From Canna indica (taxonomy: Eukaryota; Streptophyta; Magnoliopsida; Zingiberales; Cannaceae): a DNA stretch of 64,000 bases. Below, one piece after another: positions 21,527 to 32,992 of the stretch. Location: contig CP136890.1 in assembly GCA_034359265.1 (NCBI GenBank), positions 84,283,501 to 84,347,500 on the forward strand, given 5' to 3'. Every line of letters begins with the position of its first letter. Position 1 is the first letter of the stretch. The notes below the pieces were generated by a model that saw only the letters and a program-made list of their open reading frames with translations, ran no database searches and had not been told where the DNA came from. A program made the position numbers and the translations under genes.

Positions 21527-21599
21527 GGGGGTGTAGTTCAGATGGTGGAGCGCTCGCTTCGCATGCGAGAGATACGTGGATCGGTATCCTGCATCTCCA
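21527..21599 (+). tRNA. tRNA-Ala (CGC), class C
   Basis: Acceptor GGGGGTG. Confidence 0.5.
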
Positions 21600-21765
21600 A
21601 ATTCATTACATTATCTCATAATATTCACTTTTCACGGATCAAAATGTTCGTTAACTATCGACAAGTAATAAATTTATACTCTTTTAGAAAAAGACTATTC
21701 ACATAAAATTTTACACGAGTTTTTTTCTGTGTTACTTAAAATGATCTGTAACATCTCCTCTCTAT

Positions 21766-21829
21766 GGGGATATAGCTCGAATGGTAGAGTGCTCGCTTGA
21801 GTTACGGGGATCGATACCCCGCATCTCCA
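21766..21829 (+). pseudogene. anticodon-less tRNA-Ala-like, class D
   Basis: GGGGATA acceptor. Confidence 0.72.
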
Positions 21830-22023
21830 AGAACTTCTTGTTATCTCACAATTCAATCACTTTTGGCGAGTCAAAATGTGCATTATCGTTCTTTATCATT
21901 ATCCATATAAAACTATCGATAAATGAAAATTTTATTTTATTTTTGCAAAAGATCATTCACATGAAAATTTACTCGAGTGTTTCTTGTGTGTTATTAAAAA
22001 CGTTCTACCACTTTTGAATCCCC

Positions 22024-22096
22024 GGGGATGTAGCTCAAATGGTAGAGCGCTAACTTAGCATGCGAGAGGTACGGGGATCGATACTTTGCATCTCCA
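22024..22096 (+). tRNA. tRNA-Ala (AGC), class E
   Basis: CTAAC/GCGAG poorly paired. Confidence 0.4.
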
Positions 22097-22257
22097 ACTT
22101 CATTTTGTTATCTCATAACATTTACTTTTCATGTATCAAAATGTCAATTCAGACAAGTTATAAATTTCTAATCTTTTAGCAAAAGATAATTGACATGGAA
22201 TTTTACACCAGTTTTTATCCTTGCTACTTGAAATGATTTGCAATACATTCTTTCCTA

Positions 22258-22330
22258 GGGGATGTAGCTCAGATGGTAGAGCGCTCGCTTTGCATGCGAG
22301 AGGTACGGGGATCGATACCCCGCATCTCCA
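22258..22330 (+). tRNA. tRNA-Ala (TGC), class F
   Basis: All stems pair. Confidence 0.88.
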
Positions 22331-22530
22331 GGGAACACTTTGTTATCTCACGATAATCACTGTTGACGAGTTTAAATGTACATTTTTTTTTTTGTTATCA
22401 TTATTCATATAAAACTATCGACAAGTGATAAATTTGTTTAGTTTTTGCCAAAGAACATTCACATAAAAAATTTACCTGAGTTTTTCTCGTGTAGTGTTTT
22501 TTAGGAAGCTCGATCATAACTCGTTTCTCT

Positions 22531-22603
22531 GGGGATGTAGCTCAAATGGTAGAGCTTTCGCTTAGCATGCGAAAGGTACGGGGATCGATAACCCGCATCT
22601 CCA
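22531..22603 (+). tRNA. tRNA-Ala (AGC), class A
   Basis: GAGCTTTCGC variant; starts second duplicate. Confidence 0.45.
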
Positions 22604-22764
22604 AGTTTAATTTCCTATCTCATAATATTTACTTTACACAGATGAAAATGCCCATTCAGACAAGTTATAAATTTATACTCTTTTAGCAAACTATAATTCA
22701 CATGGAATTTTACACGAGTTTTTATCTTTGTTACTTGTAACGGTTTATAGTACCTCTTCTTTTT

Positions 22765-22837
22765 GGGGATGTAGCCCAAACGGTAGAGCGCTTGCTTTGC
22801 ATGCGAGAGGTACGGGGATCGATTCCCCGCATCTCCA
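22765..22837 (+). tRNA. tRNA-Ala (TGC), B/F hybrid
   Basis: Copy of 20790. Confidence 0.65.
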
Positions 22838-23035
22838 GGGAACACTTTGTTATCTCACGATAATAACTGTTGACGAGTCAAAATGTACATTCTTTTTTGT
22901 TATCATTATTCATATAAAACTATCGACAAGTGATAAATTTGTTTAGTTTTTGCCAAAGAACATTCACATGAAAAATTTACCTGAGTTTTTCTCGTGCAGT
23001 GTTTTTTAGGAAGCTCGGTCATAACTCGTTTCTCT

Positions 23036-23108
23036 GGGGATGTAGCTCAAATGGTAGAGCTCTCGCTTAGCATGCGAAAGGTACGGGGATCGATAACCCG
23101 CATCTCCA
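23036..23108 (+). tRNA. tRNA-Ala (AGC), class A
   Basis: Copy of 21061. Confidence 0.5.
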
Positions 23109-23269
23109 AGTTTAATTTCCTATCTCATAATATTTACTTTACACAGATGAAAATGCCCATTCAAACAAGTTGTAAATTTATACTCTTTTAGCAAACTATA
23201 ATTCACATGGAATTTTACACGAGTTTTTATCTTTGTTACTTGTAACGGTTTATAGTACCTCTTCTTTTT

Positions 23270-23342
23270 GGGGATGTAGCCCAAACGGTAGAGCGCTCGC
23301 TTCGCATGCGAGAAGTACGGGGATCCATACCCCGCATCTCCA
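23270..23342 (+). tRNA. tRNA-Ala (CGC), class B
   Basis: Copy of 21295. Confidence 0.6.
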
Positions 23343-23501
23343 AATTCATAATGTTATCTTATAATATTCACTTTTAAATGATTTAATTTTTGACATCTAC
23401 TAGATTTATACCTTTTTAGGAAAGGACAATTCACCTTGGACTTTACACGAGTTTTTTCCTTTGTTACTTTAGAATGCTTGCAATATCTCTTCACATATAT
23501 T

Positions 23502-23574
23502 GGGGGTGTAGTTCAGATGGTGGAGCGCTCGCTTCGCATGCGAGAGATACGTGGATCGGTATCCTGCATCTCCA
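23502..23574 (+). tRNA. tRNA-Ala (CGC), class C
   Basis: Copy of 21527. Confidence 0.5.
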
Positions 23575-23740
23575 AATTCATTACATTATCTCATAATATT
23601 CACTTTTCACGGATCAAAATGTTCGTTAACTATCGACAAGTAATAAATTTATACTCTTTTAGAAAAAGACTATTCACATGAAATTTTACACGAGTTTTTT
23701 TCTGTGTTACTTAAAATGATCTGTAACATCTCCTCTCTAT

Positions 23741-23804
23741 GGGGATATAGCTCGAATGGTAGAGTGCTCGCTTGAGTTACGGGGATCGATACCCCGCATC
23801 TCCA
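23741..23804 (+). pseudogene. anticodon-less tRNA-Ala-like, class D
   Basis: Copy of 21766. Confidence 0.72.
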
Positions 23805-23998
23805 AGAACTTCTTGTTATCTCACAATTCAATAACTTTTGGCGAGTCAAAATGTGCATTATCGTTCTTTATCATTATCCATATAAAACTATCGATAAATG
23901 AAAATTTTATTTTATTTTTGCAAAAGATCATTCACATGAAAATTTACTCGAGTGTTTCTTGTGTGTTATTAAAAACGTTCTACCACTTTTGAATCCCC

Positions 23999-24071
23999 GG
24001 GGATGTAGCTCAAATGGTAGAGCGCTAACTTAGCATGCGAGAGGTACGGGGATCGATACTTTGCATCTCCA
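23999..24071 (+). tRNA. tRNA-Ala (AGC), class E
   Basis: Copy of 22024. Confidence 0.4.
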
Positions 24072-24232
24072 ACTTCATTTTGTTATCTCATAACATTTAC
24101 TTTTCATGTATCAAAATGTCAATTCAGACAAGTTATAAATTTCTAATCTTTTAGCAAAAGATAATTGACATGGAATTTTACACCAGTTTTTATCCTTGCT
24201 ACTTGAAATGATTTGCAATACATTCTTTCCTA

Positions 24233-24305
24233 GGGGATGTAGCTCAGATGGTAGAGCGCTCGCTTTGCATGCGAGAGGTACGGGGATCGATACCCCGCAT
24301 CTCCA
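24233..24305 (+). tRNA. tRNA-Ala (TGC), class F
   Basis: All stems pair. Confidence 0.88.
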
Positions 24306-24503
24306 GGGAACACTTTGTTATCTCACGATAATCACTGTTGACGAGTTTAAATGTACATTCTTTTTTGTTATCATTATTCATATAAAACTATCGACAAGTG
24401 ATAAATTTGTTTAGTTTTTGCCAAAGAACATTCACATAAAAAATTTACCTGAGTTTTTCTCGTGTAGTGTTTTTTAGGAAGCTCGGTCATAACTCGTTTC
24501 TCT

Positions 24504-24576
24504 GGGGATGTAGCTCAAATGGTAGAGCTCTCGCTTAGCATGCGAAAGGTACGGGGATCGATAACCCGCATCTCCA
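24504..24576 (+). tRNA. tRNA-Ala (AGC), class A
   Basis: Central A type. Confidence 0.5.
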
Positions 24577-24737
24577 AGTTTAATTTCCTATCTCATAATA
24601 TTTACTTTACACAGATAAAAATGCCCATTCAGACAAGTTATAAATTTATACTCTTTTAGCAAACTATAATTCACATGGAATTTTACACGAGTTTTTATCT
24701 TTGTTACTTGTAACGGTTTATAGTACCTCTTCTTTTT

Positions 24738-24810
24738 GGGGATGTAGCCCAAACGGTAGAGCGCTCGCTTCGCATGCGAGAGGTACGGGGATCGATACCC
24801 CGCATCTCCA
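24738..24810 (+). tRNA. tRNA-Ala (CGC), class B
   Basis: Consensus B. Confidence 0.75.
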
Positions 24811-24969
24811 AATTCATAATGTTATCTTATAATAGTCACTTTTAAATGATTTAATTTTTGACATCTAATAAATTTATACCTTTTTAGGAAAGGACAATTC
24901 ACCTTGGACTTTACACGAGTTTTTTCCTTTGTTACTTTAGAAAGCTTGCAATATCTCTTCACATATATT

Positions 24970-25042
24970 GGGGATGTAGTTCAGATGGTGGAGCGCTCGC
25001 TTCGCATGCGAGAGATACGTGGATCGGTATCCTGCATCTCCA
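24970..25042 (+). tRNA. tRNA-Ala (CGC), class C
   Basis: Consensus C. Confidence 0.55.
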
Positions 25043-25208
25043 AATTCATTACGTTATCTCATAATATTCACTTTTCACGGATCAAAATGTTCGTTAACTA
25101 TCGAGAAGTAATAAATTTATACTCTTTTACCAAAAGATTATTCACATGAAATTTTACACGAGTTTTTTTCTGTGTTACTTAAAATGATCTGTAATATCTC
25201 CTCTCTAT

Positions 25209-25272
25209 GGGGATGTAGCTCGGATGGTAGAGCGCTCGCTTGAGTTACGGGGATCGATACCCCGCATCTCCG
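25209..25272 (+). pseudogene. anticodon-less tRNA-Ala-like, class D
   Basis: Discriminator G, as in all central copies. Confidence 0.75.
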
Positions 25273-25466
25273 AGAACTTCTTGTTATCTAACAATTCAAT
25301 CACTTTTGACGAGTCAAAATGTGTATTCTCGTTCTTTATCATTATCCATATAAAACTATCGATAAATGAAAATTTTATTTTATTTTTGCAAAAGATCATT
25401 CACATGAAAATTTACTCGAGTGTTTCTTGTGTGTTATTAAAAACGTTCTACCACTTCTGAATCCCC

Positions 25467-25539
25467 GGGGATGTAGCTCAAATGGTAGAGCGCTCGCTTA
25501 GCATGCGAGAGGTACAGGGATCGATACCCTGCATCTCCA
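25467..25539 (+). tRNA. tRNA-Ala (AGC), class E
   Basis: T stem CAGGG/CCCTG compensated; spacer has the 53-bp deletion. Confidence 0.8.
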
Positions 25540-25647
25540 AATTCATTTTGTTATCTCATAACATTTACTTTTCACGTATCAAAATGTCAATTTTACACCA
25601 GTTTTTATCTTTGCTACTTCAAATGATTTGCAATATATTCTTTCCTA

Positions 25648-25720
25648 CGGGATGTAGCTCAGATGGTAGAGCGCTCGCTTTGCATGCGAGAGGTACGGGG
25701 ATCGATACCCTGCTTCTGCA
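25648..25720 (+). tRNA. tRNA-Ala (TGC), class F', acceptor broken
   Basis: CGGGATG against CTTCTGC leaves three mismatches. Confidence 0.5.
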
Positions 25721-25918
25721 GGGAACACTTTGTTATCTCACGATAATCACTGTTGACGAGTCTAAATGTACATTCTTTTTTGTTATCATTTTTCATATAA
25801 AACTATCGACAAAGGATAAATTTGTTTAGTTTTTGCCAAAGAACATTCACATGAAAAATTTACCTGAGTTTTTCTCGTGTAGTGTTTTTTAGGAAGCTCG
25901 GTCATAACTCGTTTCTCT

Positions 25919-25991
25919 GGGGATGTAGCTCAAATGGTAGAGCGCTAGCTTAGCATGCGAGAGGTACGGGGATCGATACCCTGCTTCTGCA
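25919..25991 (+). tRNA. tRNA-Ala (AGC), E2/F' hybrid
   Basis: E2-type 5' half with the F' 3' end CTTCTGCA; an extra 271-bp unit. Confidence 0.45.
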
Positions 25992-26189
25992 GGGAACACT
26001 TTGTTATCTCACGATAATCACTGTTGACGAGTCTAAATGTACATTCTTTTTTGTTATCATTATTCATATAAAACTATCGACAAAGGATAAATTTGTTTAG
26101 TTTTTGCCAAAGAACATTCACATGAAAAATTTACCTGAGTTTTTCTCGTGTAGTGTTTTTTAGGAAGCTCGGTCATAACTCGTTTCTCT

Positions 26190-26262
26190 GGGGATGTAGC
26201 TCAAATGGTAGAGCGCTAGCTTAGCATGCGAGAGGTACGGGGATCGATACTTTGCATCTCCA
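26190..26262 (+). tRNA. tRNA-Ala (AGC), class E2
   Basis: CTAGC mismatch and weak CTTTG T stem. Confidence 0.5.
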
Positions 26263-26423
26263 ACTTCATTTTGTTATCTCATAACATTTACTTTTCATGT
26301 ATCAAAATGTCAATTCAGACAAGTTATAAATTTCTAATCTTTTAGCAAAAGATAATTGACATGGAATTTTACACCAGTTTTTATCTTTGCTACTTGAAAT
26401 GATTTGCAATACATTCTTTCCTA

Positions 26424-26496
26424 GGGGATGTAGCTCAGATGGTAGAGCTCTCGCTTTGCATGCGAGAGGTACGGGGATCGATACCCCGCATCTCCA
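26424..26496 (+). tRNA. tRNA-Ala (TGC), class F
   Basis: Base 26 T, otherwise perfect. Confidence 0.82.
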
Positions 26497-26694
26497 GGGA
26501 ACACTTTGTTATCTCACGATAATCACTGTTGACGAGTTTAAATGTACATTCTTTTTTGTTATCATTATTCATATAAAACTATCGACAAGTGATAAATTTG
26601 TTTAGTTTTTGCCAAAGAACATTCACATAAAAAATTTACCTGAGTTTTTCTCGTGTAGTGTTTTTTAGGAAGCTCGGTCATAACTCGTTTCTCT

Positions 26695-26767
26695 GGGGAT
26701 GTAGCTCAAATGGTAGAGCTCTCGCTTAGCATGCGAAAGGTACGGGGATCGATAACCCGCATCTCCA
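26695..26767 (+). tRNA. tRNA-Ala (AGC), class A
   Basis: Central A type. Confidence 0.5.
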
Positions 26768-26928
26768 AGTTTAATTTCCTATCTCATAATATTTACTTTA
26801 CACAGATGAAAATGCCCATTCAGACAAGTTATAAATTTATACTCTTTTAGCAAACTATAATTCACATGGAATTTTACACGAGTTTTTATCTTTGTTACTT
26901 GTAACGGTTTATAGTACCTCTTCTTTTT

Positions 26929-27001
26929 GGGGATGTAGCCCAAACGGTAGAGCGCTCGCTTCGCATGCGAGAGGTACGGGGATCGATACCCCGCATCTCC
27001 A
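26929..27001 (+). tRNA. tRNA-Ala (CGC), class B
   Basis: Opens 1920-bp HOR copy 1. Confidence 0.75.
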
Positions 27002-27160
27002 AATTCATAATGTTATCTTATAATAGTCACTTTTAAATGATTTAATTTTTGACATCTAATAAATTTATACCTTTTTAGGAAAGGACAATTCACCTTGGAC
27101 TTTACACGAGTTTTTTCCTTTGTTACTTTAGAAAGCTTGCAATATCTCTTCACATATATT

Positions 27161-27233
27161 GGGGATGTAGTTCAGATGGTGGAGCGCTCGCTTCGCATGC
27201 GAGAGATACGTGGATCGGTATCCTGCATCTCCA
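27161..27233 (+). tRNA. tRNA-Ala (CGC), class C
   Basis: HOR copy 1. Confidence 0.55.
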
Positions 27234-27399
27234 AATTCATTACGTTATCTCATAATATTCACTTTTCACGGATCAAAATGTTCGTTAACTATCGAGAAGT
27301 AATAAATTTATACTCTTTTACCAAAAGATTATTCACATGAAATTTTACACGAGTTTTTTTCTGTGTTACTTAAAATGATCTGTAATATCTCCTCTCTAT

Positions 27400-27463
27400 G
27401 GGGATGTAGCTCGGATGGTAGAGCGCTCGCTTGAGTTACGGGGATCGATACCCCGCATCTCCG
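27400..27463 (+). pseudogene. anticodon-less tRNA-Ala-like, class D
   Basis: HOR copy 1. Confidence 0.75.
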
Positions 27464-27657
27464 AGAACTTCTTGTTATCTAACAATTCAATCACTTTTGA
27501 CGAGTCAAAATGTGTATTCTCGTTCTTTATCATTATCCATATAAAACTATCGATAAATGAAAATTTTATTTTATTTTTGCAAAAGATCATTCACATGAAA
27601 ATTTACTCGAGTGTTTCTTGTGTGTTATTAAAAACGTTCTACCACTTCTGAATCCCC

Positions 27658-27730
27658 GGGGATGTAGCTCAAATGGTAGAGCGCTCGCTTAGCATGCGAG
27701 AGGTACGGGGATCGATACCCTGCATCTCCA
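27658..27730 (+). tRNA. tRNA-Ala (AGC), class E
   Basis: HOR copy 1; all stems pair. Confidence 0.85.
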
Positions 27731-27838
27731 AATTCATTTTGTTATCTCATAACATTTACTTTTCACGTATCAAAATGTCAATTTTACACCAGTTTTTATC
27801 TTTGCTACTTGAAATGAATTGCAATATATTCTTTCCTA

Positions 27839-27911
27839 GGGGATGTAGCTCAGATGGTAGAGCGCTCGCTTTGCATGCGAGAGGTACGGGGATCGATACC
27901 CTGCTTCTGCA
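27839..27911 (+). tRNA. tRNA-Ala (TGC), class F'
   Basis: GGGG 5' end but CTTCTGC 3' end. Confidence 0.5.
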
Positions 27912-28109
27912 GGGAACACTTTGTTATCTCACGATAATCACTGTTGACGAGTCTAAATGTACATTCTTTTTTGTTATCATTATTCATATAAAACTATCGA
28001 CAAAGGATAAATTTGTTTAGTTTTTGCCAAAGAACATTCACATGAAAAATTTACCTGAGTTTTTCTCGTGTAGTGTTTTTTAGGAAGCTCGGTCATAACT
28101 CGTTTCTCT

Positions 28110-28181
28110 GCGGATGTAGCTCAAATGGTAGAGCGCTAGCTTAGCATGCGAGAGGTACGGGGATCGATACTTTGCATCTCA
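28110..28181 (+). tRNA. tRNA-Ala (AGC), class E2, degenerate
   Basis: 72 nt; one acceptor C lost; 5' end GCGG. Confidence 0.4.
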
Positions 28182-28342
28182 ACTTCATTTTGTTATTTCA
28201 TAACATTTACTTTTCATGTATCAAAATGTCAATTCAGACAAGTTATAAATTTCTAATCTTTTAGCAAAAGATAATTGACATGGAATTTTACACCAGTTTT
28301 TATCTTTGCTACTTGAAATGATTTGCAATACATTCTTTCCTA

Positions 28343-28415
28343 GGGGATGTAGCTTAGATGGTAGAGCGCTCGCTTTGCATGCGAGAGGTACGGGGATCGA
28401 TACCCCGCATCTCCA
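28343..28415 (+). tRNA. tRNA-Ala (TGC), class F
   Basis: A box TAGCTTAGATGG. Confidence 0.78.
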
Positions 28416-28613
28416 GGGAACACTTTGTTATCTCACGATAATCACTGTTGACGAGTTTAAATGTACATTCTTTTTTGTTATCATTATTCATATAAAACTA
28501 TCGACAAGTGATAAATTTGTTTAGTTTTTGCCAAAGAACATTCACATAAAAAATTTACCTGAGTTTTTCTCGTGTAGTGTTTTTTAGGAAGCTCGGTCAT
28601 AACTCGTTTCTCT

Positions 28614-28686
28614 GGGGATGTAGCTCAAATGGTAGAGCTCTCGCTTAGCATGCGAAAGGTACGGGGATCGATAACCCGCATCTCCA
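28614..28686 (+). tRNA. tRNA-Ala (AGC), class A
   Basis: End of HOR copy 1. Confidence 0.5.
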
Positions 28687-28847
28687 AGTTTAATTTCCTA
28701 TCTCATAATATTTACTTTACACAGATGAAAATGCCCATTCATACAAGTTATAAATTTATACTCTTTTAGCAAACTATAATTCACATGGAATTTTACACGA
28801 GTTTTTATCTTTGTTACTTGTAACGGTTTATAGTACCTCTTCTTTTT

Positions 28848-28920
28848 GGGGATGTAGCCCAAACGGTAGAGCGCTCGCTTCGCATGCGAGAGGTACGGGG
28901 ATCGATACCCCGCATCTCCA
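28848..28920 (+). tRNA. tRNA-Ala (CGC), class B
   Basis: HOR copy 2. Confidence 0.75.
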
Positions 28921-29079
28921 AATTCATAATGTTATCTTATAATAGTCACTTTTAAATGATTTAATTTTTGACATCTAATAAATTTATACCTTTTTAGGAA
29001 AGGACAATTCACCTTGGACTTTACACGAGTTTTTTCCTTTGTTAATTTAGAAAGCTTGCAATATCTCTTCACATATATT

Positions 29080-29152
29080 GGGGATGTAGTTCAAATGGTG
29101 GAGCGCTCGCTTCGCATGCGAGAGATACGTGGATCGGTATCCTGCATCTCCA
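29080..29152 (+). tRNA. tRNA-Ala (CGC), class C
   Basis: GTTCAAATGG D loop shared with 32920 only. Confidence 0.55.
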
Positions 29153-29318
29153 AATTCATTACGTTATCTCATAATATTCACTTTTCACGGATCAAAATGT
29201 TCGTTAACTATCGAGAAGTAATAAATTTATACTCTTTTACCAAAAGATTATTCACATGAAATTTTACACGAGTTTTTTTCTGTGTTACTTAAAATGATCT
29301 GTAATATCTCCTCTCTAT

Positions 29319-29382
29319 GGGGATGTAGCTCGGATGGTAGAGCGCTCGCTTGAGTTACGGGGATCGATACCCCGCATCTCCG
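29319..29382 (+). pseudogene. anticodon-less tRNA-Ala-like, class D
   Basis: HOR copy 2. Confidence 0.75.
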
Positions 29383-29576
29383 AGAACTTCTTGTTATCTA
29401 ACAATTCAATCACTTTTGACGAGTCAAAATGTGTATTCTCGTTCTTTATCATTATCCATATAAAACTATCGATAAATGAAAATTTTATTTTATTTTTGCA
29501 AAAGATCATTCACATGAAAATATACTCGAGTGTTTCTTGTGTGTTATTAAAAACGTTCTACCACTTCTGAATCCCC

Positions 29577-29649
29577 GGGGATGTAGCTCAAATGGTAGAG
29601 CGCTCGCTTAGCATGCGAGAGGTACGGGGATCGATACCCTGCATCTCCA
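29577..29649 (+). tRNA. tRNA-Ala (AGC), class E
   Basis: HOR copy 2; sound. Confidence 0.85.
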
Positions 29650-29757
29650 AATTCATTTTGTTATCTCATAACATTTACTTTTCACGTATCAAAATGTCAA
29701 TTTTACACCAGTTTTTATCTTTGCTACTTGAAATGATTTGCAATATATTCTTTCCTA

Positions 29758-29830
29758 CGGGATGTAGCTCAGATGGTAGAGCGCTCGCTTTGCATGCGAG
29801 AGGTACGGGGATCGATATCCTGCTTCTGCA
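29758..29830 (+). tRNA. tRNA-Ala (TGC), class F', acceptor broken
   Basis: HOR copy 2; T stem TCCTG. Confidence 0.45.
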
Positions 29831-30028
29831 GGGAACACTTTGTTATCTCACGATAATCACTGTTGACGAGTCTAAATGTACATTCTTTTTTGTTATCATT
29901 ATTCATATAAAACTATCGACAAAGGATAAATTTGTTTAGTTTTTGCCAAAGAACATTCACATGAAAAATTTACCTGAGTTTTTCTCGTGTAGTGTTTTTT
30001 AGGAAGCTCGGTCATAACTCGTTTCTCT

Positions 30029-30101
30029 GGGGATGTAGCTCAAATGGTAGAGCGCTAGCTTAGCATGCGAGAGGTACGGGGATCGATACTTTGCATCTCC
30101 A
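30029..30101 (+). tRNA. tRNA-Ala (AGC), class E2
   Basis: GGGG form. Confidence 0.5.
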
Positions 30102-30262
30102 AATTCATTTTCTTATCTCATAACATTTACTTTTCATGTATCAAAATGTCAATTCAGACAAGTTATAAATTTCTAATCTTTTAGCAACATATAATTGACA
30201 TGGAATTTTACACCAGTTTTTATCTTTGCTACTTGAAATGATTTGCAATACATTCTTTCCTA

Positions 30263-30335
30263 GGGGATGTAGCTCAGATGGTAGAGCGCTCGCTTTGCAT
30301 GCGAGAGGTACGGGGATCGATACCCCGCATCTCCA
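30263..30335 (+). tRNA. tRNA-Ala (TGC), class F
   Basis: HOR copy 2; all stems pair. Confidence 0.88.
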
Positions 30336-30533
30336 GGGAACACTTTGTTATCTCACGATAATCTCTGTTGACGAGTTTAAAAGTACATTCTTTTTTGTTA
30401 TCATTATTCATATAAAACTATCGACAAGTGATAAATTTGTTTAGTTTTTGCCAAAGAACATTCACATAAAAAATTTACCTGAGTTTTTCTCGTGTAGTGT
30501 TTTTTAGGAAGCTCGGTCATAACTCGTTTCTCT

Positions 30534-30606
30534 GGGGATGTAGCTCAAATGGTAGAGCTCTCGCTTAGCATGCGAAAGGTACGGGGATCGATAACCCGCA
30601 TCTCCA
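30534..30606 (+). tRNA. tRNA-Ala (AGC), class A
   Basis: HOR copy 2. Confidence 0.5.
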
Positions 30607-30767
30607 AGTTTAATTTCCTATCTCATAATATTTACTTTACACAGATGAAAATGCCCATTCAGACAAGTTATAAATTTATACTCTTTTAGCAAACTATAAT
30701 TCACATGGAATTTTACACGAGTTTTTATCTTTGTTACTTGTAACGGTTTATAGTACCTCTTCTTTTT

Positions 30768-30840
30768 GGGGATGTAGCCCAAACGGTAGAGCGCTCGCTT
30801 CGCATGCGAGAGGTACGGGGATCGATACCCCGCATCTCCA
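30768..30840 (+). tRNA. tRNA-Ala (CGC), class B
   Basis: HOR copy 3. Confidence 0.75.
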
Positions 30841-30999
30841 AATTCATAATGTTATCTTATAATAGTCACTTTTAAATGATTTAATTTTTGACATCTAATA
30901 AATTTATACCTTTTTAGGAAAGGACAATTCACCTTGGACTTTACACGAGTTTTTTCCTTTGTTACTTTAGAAAGCTTGCAATATCTCTTCACATATATT

Positions 31000-31072
31000 G
31001 GGGATGTAGTTCAGATGGTGGAGCGCTCGCTTCGCATGCGAGAGATACGTGGATCGGTATCCTGCATCTCCA
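31000..31072 (+). tRNA. tRNA-Ala (CGC), class C
   Basis: HOR copy 3. Confidence 0.55.
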
Positions 31073-31238
31073 AATTCATTACGTTATCTCATAATATTCA
31101 CTTTTCACGGATCAAAATGTTCGTTAACTATCGAGAAGTAATAAATTTATACTCTTTTACCAAAAGATTATTCACATGAAATTTTACACGAGTTTTTTTC
31201 TGTGTTACTTAAAATGATCTGTAATATCTCCTCTCTAT

Positions 31239-31302
31239 GGGGATGTAGCTCGGATGGTAGAGCGCTCGCTTGAGTTACGGGGATCGATACCCCGCATCTC
31301 CG
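31239..31302 (+). pseudogene. anticodon-less tRNA-Ala-like, class D
   Basis: HOR copy 3; spacer GAGTCCAAATG shared with 35079 only. Confidence 0.75.
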
Positions 31303-31496
31303 AGAACTTCTTGTTATCTAACAATTCAATCACTTTTGACGAGTCCAAATGTGTATTCTCGTTCTTTATCATTATCCATATAAAACTATCGATAAATGAA
31401 AATTTTATTTTATTTTTGCAAAAGATCATTCACATGAAAATTTACTCGAGTGTTTCTTGTGTGTTATTAAAAACGTTCTACCACTTCTGAATCCCC

Positions 31497-31569
31497 GGGG
31501 ATGTAGCTCAAATGGTAGAGCGCTCGCTTAGCATGCGAGAGGTACGGGGATCGATACCCTGCATCTCCA
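31497..31569 (+). tRNA. tRNA-Ala (AGC), class E
   Basis: HOR copy 3; sound. Confidence 0.85.
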
Positions 31570-31677
31570 AATTCATTTTGTTATCTCATAACATTTACTT
31601 TTCACGTATCAAAATGTCAATTTTACACCAGTTTTTATCTTTGCTACTTGAAATGAATTGCAATATATTCTTTCCTA

Positions 31678-31750
31678 CGGGATGTAGCTCAGATGGTAGA
31701 GCGCTCGCTTTGCATGCGAGAGGTACGGGGATCGATACCCTGCTTCTGCA
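31678..31750 (+). tRNA. tRNA-Ala (TGC), class F', acceptor broken
   Basis: HOR copy 3. Confidence 0.48.
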
Positions 31751-31948
31751 GGGAACACTTTGTTATCTCACGATAATCACTGTTGACGAGTCTAAATGTA
31801 CATTCTTTTTTGTTATCATTATTCATATAAAACTATCGACAAAGGATAAATTTGTTTAGTTTTTGCCAAAGAACATTCACATGAAAAATTTACCTGAGTT
31901 TTTCTCGTGTAGTGTTTTTTAGGAAGCTCGGTCATAACTCGTTTCTTT

Positions 31949-32021
31949 GCGGATGTAGCTCAAATGGTAGAGCGCTAGCTTAGCATGCGAGAGGTACGGG
32001 GATCGATACTTTGCATCTCCA
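31949..32021 (+). tRNA. tRNA-Ala (AGC), class E2
   Basis: GCGG 5' end. Confidence 0.45.
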
Positions 32022-32182
32022 ACTTCATTTTGTTATCTCATAACATTTACTTTTCATGTATCAAAATGTCAATTCAGACAAGTTATAAATTTCTAATCTT
32101 TTAGCAAAAGATAATTGACATGGAATTTTACACCAGTTTTTATCTTTGCTACTTGAAATGATTTGCAATACATTCTTTCCTA

Positions 32183-32255
32183 GGGGATGTAGCTGAGATG
32201 GTAGAGCGCTCGCTTTGCATGCGAGAGGTACGGGGATCGATACCCCGCATCTCCA
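32183..32255 (+). tRNA. tRNA-Ala (TGC), class F
   Basis: D arm GCTG breaks one D-stem pair. Confidence 0.75.
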
Positions 32256-32453
32256 GGGAACACTTTGTTATCTCACGATAATCACTGTTGACGAGTTTAA
32301 ATGTACATTCTTTTTTGTTATCATTATTCATATAAAACTATCGACAAGTGATAAATTTGTTTAGTTTTTGCCAAAGAACATTCACATAAAAAATTTACCT
32401 GAGTTTTTCTCGTGTAGTGTTTTTTAGGAAGCTCGGTCATAACTCGTTTCTCT

Positions 32454-32526
32454 GGGGATGTAGCTCAAATGGTAGAGCTCTCGCTTAGCATGCGAAAGGT
32501 ACGGGGATCGATAACCCGCATCTCCA
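32454..32526 (+). tRNA. tRNA-Ala (AGC), class A
   Basis: HOR copy 3. Confidence 0.5.
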
Positions 32527-32687
32527 AGTTTAATTTCCTATCTCATAATATTTACTTTACACAGATGAAAATGCCCATTCAGACAAGTTATAAATTTATA
32601 CTCTTTTAGCAAACTATAATTCACATGGAATTTTACACGAGTTTTTATCTTTGTTACTTGTAACGGTTTATAGTACCTCTTCTTTTT

Positions 32688-32760
32688 GGGGATGTAGCCC
32701 AAACGGTAGAGCGCTCGCTTCGCATGCGAGAGGTACGGGGATCGATACCCCGCATCTCCA
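32688..32760 (+). tRNA. tRNA-Ala (CGC), class B
   Basis: HOR copy 4. Confidence 0.75.
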
Positions 32761-32919
32761 AATTCATAATGTTATCTTATAATAGTCACTTTTAAATGAT
32801 TTAATTTTTGACATCTAATAAATTTATACCTTTTTAGGAAAGGACAATTCACCTTGGACTTTACACGAGTTTTTTCCTTTGTTAATTTAGAAAGCTTGCA
32901 ATATCTCTTCACATATATT

Positions 32920-32992
32920 GGGGATGTAGTTCAAATGGTGGAGCGCTCGCTTCGCATGCGAGAGATACGTGGATCGGTATCCTGCATCTCCA
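32920..32992 (+). tRNA. tRNA-Ala (CGC), class C
   Basis: Shares 29080 variants, 3840 bp away. Confidence 0.55.

Larger units (their letters stand above)
20556..24503 (+). repeat. 1975-bp tandem duplication (eight tRNA units each)
   Basis: 20556-22530 and 22531-24503 carry the same units at the same offsets (A, B/F chimera, A, B, C, D, E, F). They share private variants, including the chimeric unit at 20790/22765 and a GGGGGTG acceptor at 21527/23502. Near-identity indicates a recent unequal exchange. Confidence 0.9.
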
